From: Streptomyces griseiscabiei
GTDB lineage: Bacteria > Actinomycetota > Actinomycetes > Streptomycetales > Streptomycetaceae
Assembly (NCBI RefSeq): GCF_020010925.1
Contig: NZ_JAGJBZ010000001.1
Span: 2,834,001-2,898,000 of the forward strand
Direction: 5' to 3'
DNA: 64,000 nucleotides
Below the pieces are notes generated by a model, which was not told the origin of the DNA, did no database searches, and saw only the letters and a program-made list of their open reading frames with translations. Positions within the stretch are counted from its first letter, which is position 1; each line of letters begins with the position of its first letter. This document shows, piece after piece, positions 51,112 to 59,467 of this stretch. The translations under genes were made by a program, and so were the position numbers.

Positions 51112-52011
51112 TCAGCCCTTCAGGCCCGAGGTGGCCATGCCGTCGATCAGATAGCGCTGGAAGGCGAGGAAGAAGGCGAGCACCGGCAGCAGTGCCACCA
51201 GCGACATCGCGATCATGCCGCCGTAGTTGGCCACGGCGTCCTGGTCCACGAACATCTTCAGCCCGAGCGAGACCGTGTACTTGTCGGGCTCGTTCAGATA
51301 GATCAGCGGGCCCATGAAGTCGTTCCAGGCGTTGATGAAGGTGAAGATCGCGCTGGTGATGAGTGCGGGCCGGCACAGCGGCAGCACGATCGACCAGTAG
51401 ATCCGGAAGTGCCCGCAGCCGTCGAGCCGGGCCGCCTCGTCGAGCTCCCTGGGCAGGTTCCGCATGAACTGCACCATCAGGAAGACGAAGAACGCCTCCG
51501 TGGCCAGGTACTTCGGCAGCAGCAGCGGGGTGTAGGTGTTGATCAGGTCCATGTTGCGGAACAGCACGTACTGCGGGATCAGCAGCACGTGGTAGGGCAG
51601 CAGGAGCGTGCCGATCATCAGCGTGAAGAGCAGATTGCGCCCGGCGAACTTGATCTTCGAGAAGGCGTACGCCGTCAGCGAGCAGGACACCAGGATCCCG
51701 ACCACCGAACCGAGCGCGAGCGTGAGCGAGTTGACGAAGAAGGTGGAGATCGGGATGTCGGCGATGCCGTCGGAGAGCCGGGTGTAGTTGGCGATGATCG
51801 GGTCGCTCGGGAGCAGATCCAGGCTGCCGACGATGTCGTCGCTGTCCTTGAAGGAGCCGCCGATCACCCAGATCACCGGGTAGAGGATCACCGCGAGGAT
51901 CAGCAGGGAGCCGATGTGCCAGGCGAGGGAGCCGGGCAGCTTGCGACGGAGGGCGCCTCCCTTCGTGGACCGGCCCGGGGCCGGGCTGATCTCGGTGGCC
52001 TGTGCGCTCAT
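51112..52011 (-). CDS. Carbohydrate ABC transporter permease (MalG type)
   Basis: 299-residue inner-membrane permease with six transmembrane helices. The EAA loop that contacts the ATPase is LDEAARLDGCGHFRIYWSIV with the conserved EAA...G. C-terminal GLKG ends it as is usual in this family. The ATG overlaps the other permease gene (ATGA). There is no ATPase gene in the operon; streptomycetes often share the MsiK ATPase among sugar importers, so a remote ATPase is expected. Confidence 0.94.
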   Translation of the reverse strand: MSAQATEISPAPGRSTKGGALRRKLPGSLAWHIGSLLILAVILYPVIWVIGGSFKDSDDIVGSLDLLPSDPIIANYTRLSDGIADIPISTFFVNSLTLALGSVVGILVSCSLTAYAFSKIKFAGRNLLFTLMIGTLLLPYHVLLIPQYVLFRNMDLINTYTPLLLPKYLATEAFFVFLMVQFMRNLPRELDEAARLDGCGHFRIYWSIVLPLCRPALITSAIFTFINAWNDFMGPLIYLNEPDKYTVSLGLKMFVDQDAVANYGGMIAMSLVALLPVLAFFLAFQRYLIDGMATSGLKG

Positions 52012-53009
52012 CGGGCACCCTCCTCGTAGTGCACCCAGCGCTTCTGGGACCAGAACAGCACCGCCGTCACCAGGGCGACCGCGACCAGCAGCACCCAGGC
52101 CATGGCGGAGGCCATGCCCATGCGGCTGTTCTCGAAGCCCTGGACGTACAGATAACAGGTGTAGACCATCGAGCCGTCGGCCGGACCGCAGGCGCTGCCG
52201 CCGGCGCCGCCACCGACGATGTACGCCGAGCTGAAGATCTGGAAGGAGTGGATCGTCTCCAGCAGGACGTTGAAGAAGAGGACCGGGGAGATCATCGGCA
52301 GGGTGATGTTCCAGAACCGCCGGAACGTACCCGCCCCGTCGACCTCGGCCGCCTCGTACAGCTCGCGCGGAACCTGCTTGAGACCGGCCAGGAAGATCAC
52401 CATCGGGGCACCGAACTGCCAGACGGTGAGGGCCACCAGGCTGTAGATGATCAGGTCCGGGTCACCGGTCCAGCCGCCGGCATCGATCCCGAAGAGCTTC
52501 TGCGTACGGTCGACGATGGCGTCGTCCGAGAAGATCGCCTTCCACACGATCGCGATGGAGACGCTCGCCCCGATCAGCGACGGCGCGTAGAACGCGGCCC
52601 GGTAGAACGCCTGCCCGCGCCGCTTCTGCGCCAGCAGCAGCGCCACGCCCAGGGCGGCGACCAGCTTGATCGGCGTGCCGACGACGACGTACCAGAGCGT
52701 CACCTGTACCGAGTTCTGCCAGCGGGGATCGGCGAACATCTCGGAGAAGTTGTCGAGGCCGATCCAGCTGGGCGCGTCGAACAGGTTGTAGTCGGTGAAG
52801 GCGAAGTAGAGCGAGGCGACCATCGGGCCCGCTGTCAGCAGCAGGAACCCGGCGATCCACGGGGACATGAAGAGATAGCCGGCCAGGTTCTCCCGGCGGC
52901 CCCGCCGCTTGAGGGCGGCGGGGCGCGGAGACTTGGCCGGACGGTGCCGCGGCTCGGAGTCCTTGGTCAGGTCCTCCATCGCAGGGGCGTGTGTCACGGC
53001 GGTTCCCAT
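52008..53009 (-). CDS. Sugar ABC transporter permease (MalF type)
   Basis: 333-residue permease with six transmembrane helices after a charged 30-residue N-terminus (PKSPRPAALKRRGRRENLAG). The EAA loop is LYEAAEVDGAGTFRRFWNIT. It overlaps the binding-protein gene by one base (TGATG) and the next permease by four, so all are co-translated. Together with 51112-52011 it forms the membrane channel of the importer. Confidence 0.94.
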   Translation of the reverse strand: MGTAVTHAPAMEDLTKDSEPRHRPAKSPRPAALKRRGRRENLAGYLFMSPWIAGFLLLTAGPMVASLYFAFTDYNLFDAPSWIGLDNFSEMFADPRWQNSVQVTLWYVVVGTPIKLVAALGVALLLAQKRRGQAFYRAAFYAPSLIGASVSIAIVWKAIFSDDAIVDRTQKLFGIDAGGWTGDPDLIIYSLVALTVWQFGAPMVIFLAGLKQVPRELYEAAEVDGAGTFRRFWNITLPMISPVLFFNVLLETIHSFQIFSSAYIVGGGAGGSACGPADGSMVYTCYLYVQGFENSRMGMASAMAWVLLVAVALVTAVLFWSQKRWVHYEEGAR

Positions 53010-54298
53010 CAGCTGCCGAGAGCCGTCTTCGACTCGGTGAAGAACTGCTTGACGGCGTCGTCGACGGACCGCTTGCCCAGGGCGAGCTCCTCGGCGATGC
53101 GCATGAAGGCGGCCTCGCAGATGTCCGCGCCGTTCGGATGCGGGGTGATGGGCTCCAGGACGCCCGCCGCGACGAGGGACTCCTCGTACTCGGCGATGGC
53201 CTTGTTCACCGGGTCGGTCGGCTTGAACGCGTCGTACTGGGCCTGTGTCGCGGGAACACCGCGGTCGTAGCCCATGATCTCGGCGACCCCGGGCTCGTGC
53301 ACCATGAAGTCGATGAACTGCGCGACCTCCTTGGGGTGCTGGGTGCGCTTGGAGGCGCTGAGCATGAGGGAGCCGAGGTACTGGCCGGTCTTCTTGCCGT
53401 CGGTGGTCGGGATGGGGGCGAGGCCGTACTCGCTCTTGCCCTCGGAGGTGTAGCGGACGGTGAAGTTGTCCCAGGTGAACTCACCGGCGGCGAGTTCCGC
53501 GGCGACCGCCGACTTGGGCTTGGTCTGGGCGACCTTCTTCGGGTCGGCGTAGATGCCCTCCTCCAGGCCCTTCTCGGCCTTCGTCCACCAGGCCTTCAGA
53601 TCGGCCTCGGCGAAGCCGAGCCCGTCCTCGGTGAAGAACGCCTTGCCGTTCTGGCGCAGATACAGGTCGTAGAGGTACATGACGCCGTACATGCCGCTGT
53701 CGCCGGCCCGGCCCGCCTTCTCCCGGATCTTCTTCATCGCGGCGTCGAAGTCGTCCCAGGTCCAGCCCTGCTCCGGCTTCACACCGGACTTGGTGTAGAC
53801 GGGCTTGTCGATCACCAGGGCCATCGAGTTCGAGCCGACCGGGACGCCGAGCAGTTTTCCGTCGACCTCACCGAACTTCTCCAGGCCCGCTCTGAAGCCG
53901 TCCATGGAGAGGTTGCCCGCCTCGACCTGTGGGCTCAGATCGAGCAGCACATTCTTCGCGTCATATTTCCGCAGGAAGCCGATGGCATTCTGGAACACAT
54001 CCGGCGGATTTCCACCGGAGGCCTGGGTGTTGAACTTCTTCCAGAAGTCCGGATAGACCTGGAAGTCGGTCTTCACCTTGATCTTCGGGTACTTCTTCTC
54101 GAAAAGCGCGATGGTCTTCTTGATGCGCTCCGCACGGTCCTCGGCGCCCCACCAGGCGTAACGGATCGTCACCGTCCCGTCCCCCGCGCCACCTGCTCCG
54201 CCACAGGCCGTGGCCGTCGCTCCCAGCCCCGCGACGGCGAGCGAGGCTCCCGCCGCCTTGAGGACCGTTCGCCTCTCAACGTTCCTGTTTTGCTGCAT
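53009..54298 (-). CDS. Extracellular sugar-binding lipoprotein
   Basis: 429-residue solute-binding protein of the carbohydrate uptake family. The N-terminus NVERRTVLKAAGASLAVAG is a twin-arginine signal and GATATACGG a lipobox with Cys near residue 31, so the protein is a Tat-exported lipoprotein. The mature domain begins TVTIRYAWWGAEDRAERIKK, typical of family 1 binding proteins. ATG with GGAGG at a seven-base spacing. First gene of the operon; its partners suggest unsaturated rhamnogalacturonan oligomers or other pectic sugars as ligand. Confidence 0.92.
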   Translation of the reverse strand: MQQNRNVERRTVLKAAGASLAVAGLGATATACGGAGGAGDGTVTIRYAWWGAEDRAERIKKTIALFEKKYPKIKVKTDFQVYPDFWKKFNTQASGGNPPDVFQNAIGFLRKYDAKNVLLDLSPQVEAGNLSMDGFRAGLEKFGEVDGKLLGVPVGSNSMALVIDKPVYTKSGVKPEQGWTWDDFDAAMKKIREKAGRAGDSGMYGVMYLYDLYLRQNGKAFFTEDGLGFAEADLKAWWTKAEKGLEEGIYADPKKVAQTKPKSAVAAELAAGEFTWDNFTVRYTSEGKSEYGLAPIPTTDGKKTGQYLGSLMLSASKRTQHPKEVAQFIDFMVHEPGVAEIMGYDRGVPATQAQYDAFKPTDPVNKAIAEYEESLVAAGVLEPITPHPNGADICEAAFMRIAEELALGKRSVDDAVKQFFTESKTALGS

Positions 54299-54333
54299 GG
54301 TTGAGCCTCCCCGCGACGCCGAGTCCCGCGCCA

Positions 54334-54358
54334 TGAATCGTTTCAAGTAAGCGCTTGC
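54334..54358 (-). promoter_or_regulatory. Two LacI-family-type operator palindromes
   Basis: TGAATCGTTTCA (54334-54345) fits the TGNAANCGNTTNCA-like pattern of LacI-family sites, and GTAAGCGCTTGC (54347-54358) is a near-perfect palindrome with AAGCGCTT at its centre. Both lie 35-60 bases before the binding-protein start and cover the likely transcription start. No LacI-type gene lies in the window. Confidence 0.65.
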
Positions 54359-54364
54359 TGGCAC

Positions 54365-54393
54365 AAGGTACGGAGCCCCTCAGGTGACGTCAA
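54365..54393 (-). promoter_or_regulatory. Sigma70-type promoter of the sugar operon
   Basis: Read leftward: -35 TTGACG, 17-base spacer, -10 TACCTT. This matches the main vegetative promoter pattern of streptomycetes closely, and the start point would fall at or just inside the operator palindromes. Confidence 0.65.
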
Positions 54394-54809
54394 TGATTCG
54401 GACAGGAATTGATGGAAAGCGGAGCGTCCGCCACGCAGGGCCCGACGGCACCGCAGGTGACGGCAGCTCAACCGAAAGCCCAGGTAGGGGAGTTGCGATC
54501 GACAGGCCGAACATGACAGGGGCCGAAGGACCACGAACGGACGAGGCTGAAAGGAGTCAGTGGGAACACCCCCGGCCGCCCCCGCCGAACCATGCCCGAA
54601 GCCCGACGGCCTGACCGGACGCGGCGCCGGACCGGGGGTATCGAAGCACCGGATCCGGCCAAATGACGACGGATCCGAAGGCGCCAGCGCGGCCTCTCAC
54701 GGCCACCGGCCGGCCCGTTCAGCCGCCTGTCGGTCCGCGCCGGCCGCCGGGCCGCCGGGAGGCGCACGGCCCGGCCGGCCGCCCCGGGCACCACGGCCGG
54801 ACCCCGACG
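54394..54809. other. Non-coding stretch upstream of the sugar operon
   Basis: About 415 bp between the promoter and the terminator of tRNA-Val copy 2. Open frames exist but have no Streptomyces codon bias or ribosome sites. The part near 54730-54800 is a G/C-rich run with local CCGGCCGGC repeats. Nothing further is seen. Confidence 0.6.
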
Positions 54810-54848
54810 AAAAAGCGGCCCGGTCCACGTTTCCGTGGACCGAGCCGC
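54810..54848 (-). terminator. Intrinsic terminator of tRNA-Val(CAC) copy 2
   Basis: Stem GCGGCCCGGTCCACG/CGTGGACCGAGCCGC (one mismatch, 4-base loop); read leftward it is followed by five T residues. It has the same design as the terminator of copy 1 but a different sequence. Confidence 0.87.
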
Positions 54849-54858
54849 CATCATCCGG

Positions 54859-54930
54859 TGGGCGATACTGGGTTCGAACCAGTGACCTCTTCGGTGTGAA
54901 CGAAGCGCTCTCCCACTGAGCTAATCGCCC
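54859..54930 (-). tRNA. tRNA-Val, anticodon CAC, copy 2
   Basis: Identical in all 72 bases to the gene at 44315-44386, with the identity extending a few bases on both sides (54855-54932). Anticodon loop TTCACAC. It bounds the right side of the 10.5-kb segment that holds the pectin-type operon. Confidence 0.97.
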
Positions 54931-55008
54931 GGACGCAGGAAGAACATTACCCCATGTCAGGGAGTGCCCCCGACCACGTTCCGGGTCCCCGCGCCGACCC
55001 GTCCGGGA

Positions 55009-55488
55009 TCACTGCTCCTTGATGTTCCAGGGCATCTCGAAGCCGAACTTCCAGACATAGAAACCGACGAGAACGGCCACGATCACCAGGCCGATCGACG
55101 TCAGGATGATGTTGCGCCGCCGAACCCTGGGATCGAGTGCGCGCTCGGTGGCCTCGCTGACCTTGCGCTTGGTCCAGCGGAGCACCAGCTGGGCCCAGAC
55201 GAATTCGGTCGCCCAGATCGCCATACCGGCGAAGATCACAAGCCAGCCGGGGCCGGGCAGCACCAGCATCATCACACCGGCGGCCACCACCGCCAGCCCG
55301 ACGACGAAGATGGCCACCTGCCAGCTGAGGTGCAGCATCCGCCGGGCTCTGACGAATTCCGGCGCACGAGATCCGAGCGGCGCTTCGTTCTTGGCCACAT
55401 CGGCCTCACTGTTCGCTACGTTTGTGTCACTCTTCGTTCCTTCGGTCGCCACGGCGACCTCCCCCGTTCCGTAACTCCCCGTGTCCAT
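55009..55488 (-). CDS. PGPGW-motif membrane protein (TIGR02611 type)
   Basis: 159-residue membrane protein with three hydrophobic segments (about residues 56-75, 78-95 and 128-147) and the namesake motif VLPGPGWLVIFAGMAIWATEF. An acidic N-terminus and basic loop ALDPRVRRRN suggest the N-terminus inside. Function unknown; in streptomycetes this gene lies beside ssgB, divergently transcribed, as here. The ATG of MDTGSYGTG at 55488 is preferred over the earlier GTG. Confidence 0.88.
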   Translation of the reverse strand: MDTGSYGTGEVAVATEGTKSDTNVANSEADVAKNEAPLGSRAPEFVRARRMLHLSWQVAIFVVGLAVVAAGVMMLVLPGPGWLVIFAGMAIWATEFVWAQLVLRWTKRKVSEATERALDPRVRRRNIILTSIGLVIVAVLVGFYVWKFGFEMPWNIKEQ

Positions 55489-55679
55489 ACGGCCAAACCC
55501 TACCCGAGAGAAACCGGTCACCGGAATGGTCGTACCCACAGAAGACGGTCTCGGCCGGATGAGCTACCAAAAGCGACGCAAAACTCCCAGAGGGGTTTAC
55601 AACGGCACCGTAGGTGGCATGTCGATTTCGCCGACGTGCGAATCCCCGAGCGCACACTGAGCGAAAGGCCTTGGCGCTT

Positions 55680-56093
55680 ATGAACACCACGGTCAGCTGC
55701 GAGCTGCACCTGCGCCTCGTTGTGTCGAGCGAGTCCTCACTGCCTGTTCCCGCGGGACTGCGGTATGACACGGCCGATCCCTACGCCGTGCACGCCACCT
55801 TCCACACCGGAGCAGAGGAAACGGTCGAATGGGTGTTCGCCCGCGACCTCCTCGCCGAGGGCCTGCACCGGCCCACCGGCACCGGCGACGTCCGTGTCTG
55901 GCCGTCGCGCAGCCATGGCCAGGGCGTCGTGTGCATCGCCCTGAGCTCCCCGGAGGGCGAGGCCCTCCTCGAAGCCCCGGCGCGGGCCCTGGAGTCCTTC
56001 CTGAAGCGCACAGACGCCGCCGTGCCACCCGGCACGGAGCACCGGCACTTCGACCTCGATCAGGAGCTCTCGCACATCCTGGCCGAGAGCTAG
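55680..56093 (+). CDS. ssgB: Sporulation-specific cell division protein SsgB
   Basis: 137-residue SsgA-like protein that, with SsgA, recruits FtsZ to future septum sites in aerial hyphae. The start MNTTVSCELHLRLVVSSESS and the region DTADPYAVHATFHTGAEETV, the SALP-family core, are essentially the known SsgB sequence, which is very strongly conserved in streptomycetes. The C-terminal HFDLDQELSHILAES also fits. ATG with GAGCGAAAGG about 10 bases upstream. The leader contains GTTTAC...GGTGGC near 55596-55620, which could be a sigma-H-type promoter; this is only suggestive. Confidence 0.97.
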   Translation: MNTTVSCELHLRLVVSSESSLPVPAGLRYDTADPYAVHATFHTGAEETVEWVFARDLLAEGLHRPTGTGDVRVWPSRSHGQGVVCIALSSPEGEALLEAPARALESFLKRTDAAVPPGTEHRHFDLDQELSHILAES

Positions 56094-56389
56094 GGCGAGG
56101 CCCACAGAGCCGCCCGGCGCCGTCCACTCGGGGAGACGGCTCGGGCCAAGACAACCGAATACGGCTTCAGGCCGACCCAACGACGCCGTCGTCGCGGACC
56201 CACCGCGCGGCGGCGTCGCCCTGTCGTCACCGAGCGCGACGATCGGGCACCGATCGCGCCTCTGGCCCGTTCCGCACGTAGCAGGGTGTCCCGGGGCCGG
56301 TCCGTACCGGTCCACCGCCGCGCCGAGCGATTACCATCGGCCAGCATCGGCGGGCGCCCGCCCGACCCTCGCAGGCCAGGGAGCGAAAC

Positions 56390-56950
56390 GTGCTGATCAC
56401 CCACGACACCCGGTGTTCCCTAGACGCCGTGGTGGATCTGGTGAACACCGTGCCGGAGAACGACACGGCGACCGACGGGCTCGCGACTGTCGCGGCGCTC
56501 GCCGACTTCGTACGACAGCACGACATCAGCGAGGTCGGTGCGCTGTCCGAGTTCGACCTCGCGGCCGTGCGCAAGATCCGCGGTCGGTTCACGGAGGTGT
56601 TCGCCGCCTCCGACGCGACCTCGGCGGCTTCGGTCATCAACGATCTGATCGCCGCGGCGGGCACCACGCCCCGGCTCACCGATCACGACGGCTACGACTG
56701 GCATGTGCACTACTTCGCGCCCGGCGCGTCGCTGGCCGACCATCTCGCGGCCGACTGCGGCATGGCCCTCGCCTTCTTCGTGGTCGCCGGTGAGCAGGAG
56801 CGGCTGCGGCGCTGTGAGGCCCCCGACTGCCGGCGCGCTTTCGTCGACCTCTCCCGCAACCGCTCGCGCCGCTACTGCGACAGCCGCACCTGCGGCAACC
56901 GTCTGCATGTGGCCGCGTACCGGGCACGCCGCAAGGAGGCGGCGGGCTGA
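56390..56950 (+). CDS. CGNR zinc-finger domain protein (ABATE domain)
   Basis: 186 residues. An N-terminal ligand-binding-like ABATE domain (about 1-130, with LVNTVPENDTATDGLATV) is followed by a C-terminal CGNR zinc finger: CEAPDCRRAFVDLSRNRSRR, YCDSRTCGNRLHVAAYRAR (Cys pairs about 20 residues apart). Such proteins are thought to be transcription regulators. Start GTG at 56390 with AGGGAG eight bases upstream. It is not in an operon with ssgB; 296 bp separate them. Confidence 0.9.
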   Translation: MLITHDTRCSLDAVVDLVNTVPENDTATDGLATVAALADFVRQHDISEVGALSEFDLAAVRKIRGRFTEVFAASDATSAASVINDLIAAAGTTPRLTDHDGYDWHVHYFAPGASLADHLAADCGMALAFFVVAGEQERLRRCEAPDCRRAFVDLSRNRSRRYCDSRTCGNRLHVAAYRARRKEAAG

Positions 56951-56994
56951 GGCGACGGCCGGCCGGGTGGGTGGAGTGTGAGGGTGCGGGGCTG

Positions 56995-57029
56995 ACGGAG
57001 CCCTCGACGGGTGGCGTCAGGGGCTCCGT
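56995..57029. terminator. Hairpin between the CGNR gene and the small membrane peptide
   Basis: ACGGAGCCC and GGGCTCCGT form a 9-bp stem with a 17-base loop; TTTA follows on the + strand. It lies between two convergent stop codons. Confidence 0.7.
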
Positions 57030-57036
57030 TTACGGC

Positions 57037-57192
57037 TCAGAGCATCAGCAGATCGTGCAGTGACGCCATGAGCAGCAGGCAGCCGATCACCGCTAGGAAG
57101 ATCATCAGCGGTGGCTGGGAGAGAGCGAAGAGACAACCTCGCCGCTCCTCCGGTGGGACGACGGTGTCGCTCTGTGTTGTTGTGTCCAGCAT
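57037..57192 (-). CDS. Small membrane peptide, 51 residues
   Basis: A short open frame with good coding character, not likely to be found by length cut-offs. It starts MLDTTTQSDTVVPPEERRG, then a cytoplasmic-looking CLFALSQPPL and a single hydrophobic helix (about residues 30-45, MIFLAVIGCLLLMASL) ending HDLLML. The stop is TGA at 57037. The spread of hydrophilic and hydrophobic parts and the convergent terminator next to it support a real gene. No family can be named. CACGGCGAG precedes the ATG as a weak ribosome site. Confidence 0.7.
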   Translation of the reverse strand: MLDTTTQSDTVVPPEERRGCLFALSQPPLMIFLAVIGCLLLMASLHDLLML

Positions 57193-57382
57193 CTCGCCGT
57201 GATGATGACGCAGCGGAGGCCCTCCGCGCGATCAACCCACCCGGAATGACGGAGAGTTCGCCGATATCCACAACGTACGGAGCGAACGTGATCACTTCGG
57301 CGTCGTGGCCCGACCTACTGTGTCGTTTCAGTCCGCGGGCGCCCCGGCGGCCCGACCACGTGTCTCTTCGAGCCTCTCGGGG

Positions 57383-57838
57383 TCAGATGCCGTGCTTCTT
57401 GAGGATCGCCTCGATGTCGCTGAAGTCGTCCGCCGCGGGCTTCGCCGCGCCACCGGTCCGGGGCGACGCCGCCGGGCGGGCCGCAGGCCGGGTGCCCTGC
57501 CCCAGCGAGGGTGCCGAGGCCGTCGGGGCTATCGCGTCCGTGCGGGACGCCTTGGCGGCCTTGCGGTCCTTGCCGGTGACGCCGCGGCGCCGCTCCACGC
57601 CGCGGGTGGTCATGAACAGCAGCCAGGCGGCGCCCAGCACCCCGAAACCGGCCCACGCGGTCGGGCTGAAGGCGGTGTCGGCCACCCACTCGACGACCCC
57701 GGTCATCACCAGGCCGAGCGGGACCAGTGAGTAGGCGGCGATACGGGTCGCCCTGAGGAAACGCTTCCGGTACGCCGTGATCGCGGCGATGCCCAGGCCT
57801 GCCGCGGCCACGGCGGCACAGACTGTCTCGGCAATCAT
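57383..57838 (-). CDS. Conserved small membrane protein
   Basis: 151 residues with three hydrophobic helices (about 4-20, 35-53 and 63-81), then a basic Ala/Pro/Thr-rich tail (from about 87) that closes with ADDFSDIEAILKKHGI, a conserved-looking acidic-helical end. Function unknown. The ATG of MIAETVCAAV at 57838 is supported by TGGAGG-like sequence. It is divergent from the DsbA-like gene, 169 bp away. Confidence 0.8.
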   Translation of the reverse strand: MIAETVCAAVAAAGLGIAAITAYRKRFLRATRIAAYSLVPLGLVMTGVVEWVADTAFSPTAWAGFGVLGAAWLLFMTTRGVERRRGVTGKDRKAAKASRTDAIAPTASAPSLGQGTRPAARPAASPRTGGAAKPAADDFSDIEAILKKHGI

Positions 57839-58007
57839 CCGGTCCTCCAGGCGGTGCTCGGTCGGGCGGTGTCGTTCCGTCCCTTCCATCCTGCACCGCC
57901 GCGCGTCCGATATGCCATGGTCCCGGGAGACCTCAGGGACATCTCCGGGTCGTCTCGGGGTCGGTGCGACGTCCGGCCCATGCCCCGGAGGCTGGGAGAC
58001 TGGCCCC

Positions 58008-58526
58008 ATGAGCGACTCCTCCCCCGTACCGTCCGCCGTCGTCCTGGACGTCTGGTGCGAACTCCAGTGTCCCGACTGCCGCGGCGCCCTGGACGACATC
58101 CGCGCGCTGCGGGCCCGCTACGGCGACCGGCTCGACGTACGGCTGCGGCACTTCCCGCTGGAGAAGCACAAGCACGCCTTCGCCGCCGCGCAGGCCGCCG
58201 AGGAGGCCGCGGAGCAGGGGCGGGCCTGGCCGTACGTCGAGGCCGTGCTCGGCCGGGTCGAGGAGCTGGACCGGACCGGCGAGCCGTTCCTGGTCGAGGC
58301 GGCGCGTGAACTCGGGCTGGACGCCGAGGAGTTCGACACCGCCCTGATCGACGGTCGGCACATCCTGATCGTCGACGCCGACCAGGCCGAGGGCAAGGCG
58401 ATCGGTGTGACCGGCACCCCGACGTACGTCATCGGCGGCGAGCGCCTGGACGGCGGCAAGAGCCAGGCGGGGCTGCGCGAGCGGATCGAGGAGATCGCCG
58501 ACCGGCTGCTGGCCGGGGGCGCCTGA
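58008..58526 (+). CDS. DsbA-like thioredoxin-fold protein (FrnE/2-hydroxychromene isomerase type)
   Basis: 172-residue cytoplasmic protein of the DsbA family. The CxxC active site is CPDC in VWCELQCPDCRGALDD (residues about 20-28), and the cis-Pro loop is VTGTPTYVIGG near residue 137. No signal peptide is visible, so the exported DsbA role paired with VKOR is uncertain. ATG at 58008 with GGGAGACTGGCC upstream. It converges with the GNAT gene across 26 bp. Confidence 0.9.
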   Translation: MSDSSPVPSAVVLDVWCELQCPDCRGALDDIRALRARYGDRLDVRLRHFPLEKHKHAFAAAQAAEEAAEQGRAWPYVEAVLGRVEELDRTGEPFLVEAARELGLDAEEFDTALIDGRHILIVDADQAEGKAIGVTGTPTYVIGGERLDGGKSQAGLRERIEEIADRLLAGGA

Positions 58527-58552
58527 CCCCGCCGGGCACCCCCGGCCGCCCG

Positions 58553-59377
58553 TCAGAGCAGGGGCTTGGACAGGTGGTGGACCGTCGTCTCGTAGCCGAG
58601 CGAGTCGTAGAGGCATTCGGCCCGGACGTTCCCCGCGAAGACGTTGAGCGCGATGACGGGTTTCCCGGCCGCCACCGCCTGGGCCTCGGCCAGCAGCATG
58701 AGCGTACGGCCGTGTCCTCGGCCCCGGTGTGCGGCGTCCGTCTCCACGTCGTAGACGGATGCCTCGCCGTCGGTCAGCCACAGCCAGAGGGTGCCGACCC
58801 GTGTGCCCTCGTGTTCCAGCACGCTGAGGAGGCTGCCGGCGGAGGCCACGCCCCTCGGCAGGCACCGCACGTAGTCCTCGGCGGCCCGGCCGTACGCCTC
58901 CGCCTCGGGCACGCCGCGGGTGATCAGGTCCTGTGCGTAGCCCTCCAGCCCGTTCGCCTTCCACGGCTCGTACTCGGCCTCGGTCATGGGCCGGCCCCGG
59001 CTGCCCTCGGGCAGGGCGGGCGGGGTGCCGTCGAGGGGCTTGGTCATGCTCCGGTTGCGCAGGACGTAGCCGAGCGTCTGGGTCAGCCGCAGGGCGGGGC
59101 CGGCGTCGGCCGGGACGCTGGTCTCGATCCGTCGGCAGCCCCAGCCCCGGGCCACCTCCTCGGCGGCGAGCGCGGCGACCGTGGCCCGGCCGCGCCGCCG
59201 GTCCGGTTCGTCGATCCGCAGGTCCAGGACGCGGGCGACCGCGGCACCGGGGTCGGGGCGTGTACCGAGGTGTATCCGGCCGACGGGACGGCTGTTCACA
59301 CACACCTGGTAGCGGCGCGAACGGGACCCGTCGGCGGCGTGCTGAAGCGGCTCGATGGGCCGCAGGGTGGTGGTCAT
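58553..59377 (-). CDS. Tandem GNAT-family N-acetyltransferase
   Basis: 274-residue protein with two acetyltransferase domains. The first (about 1-125) has a weakened acetyl-CoA loop (IDEPDRRRGRATVAAL). The second (about 130-274) has a full one, VETDAAHRGRGHGRTLML, and NVFAGNVRAECLYDSLGYE. The tandem layout resembles mycothiol synthase MshD, but its signature residues are not clear, so the substrate is left open. ATG start at 59377. Confidence 0.85.
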   Translation of the reverse strand: MTTTLRPIEPLQHAADGSRSRRYQVCVNSRPVGRIHLGTRPDPGAAVARVLDLRIDEPDRRRGRATVAALAAEEVARGWGCRRIETSVPADAGPALRLTQTLGYVLRNRSMTKPLDGTPPALPEGSRGRPMTEAEYEPWKANGLEGYAQDLITRGVPEAEAYGRAAEDYVRCLPRGVASAGSLLSVLEHEGTRVGTLWLWLTDGEASVYDVETDAAHRGRGHGRTLMLLAEAQAVAAGKPVIALNVFAGNVRAECLYDSLGYETTVHHLSKPLL

Positions 59378-59467
59378 CAGGGGTGTTCTACCCGCCCCGG
59401 CGCGTGGAGTCCGCCGAATATCCCCAGCCTTTGCGGTTCAGGGGATCACGAGCCTCTTCGGACGCGG

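Noticed and set aside
54560..54919. Short + strand frames near tRNA-Val copy 2
   Set aside because: They run through the terminator and the tRNA in antisense and have no coding bias.
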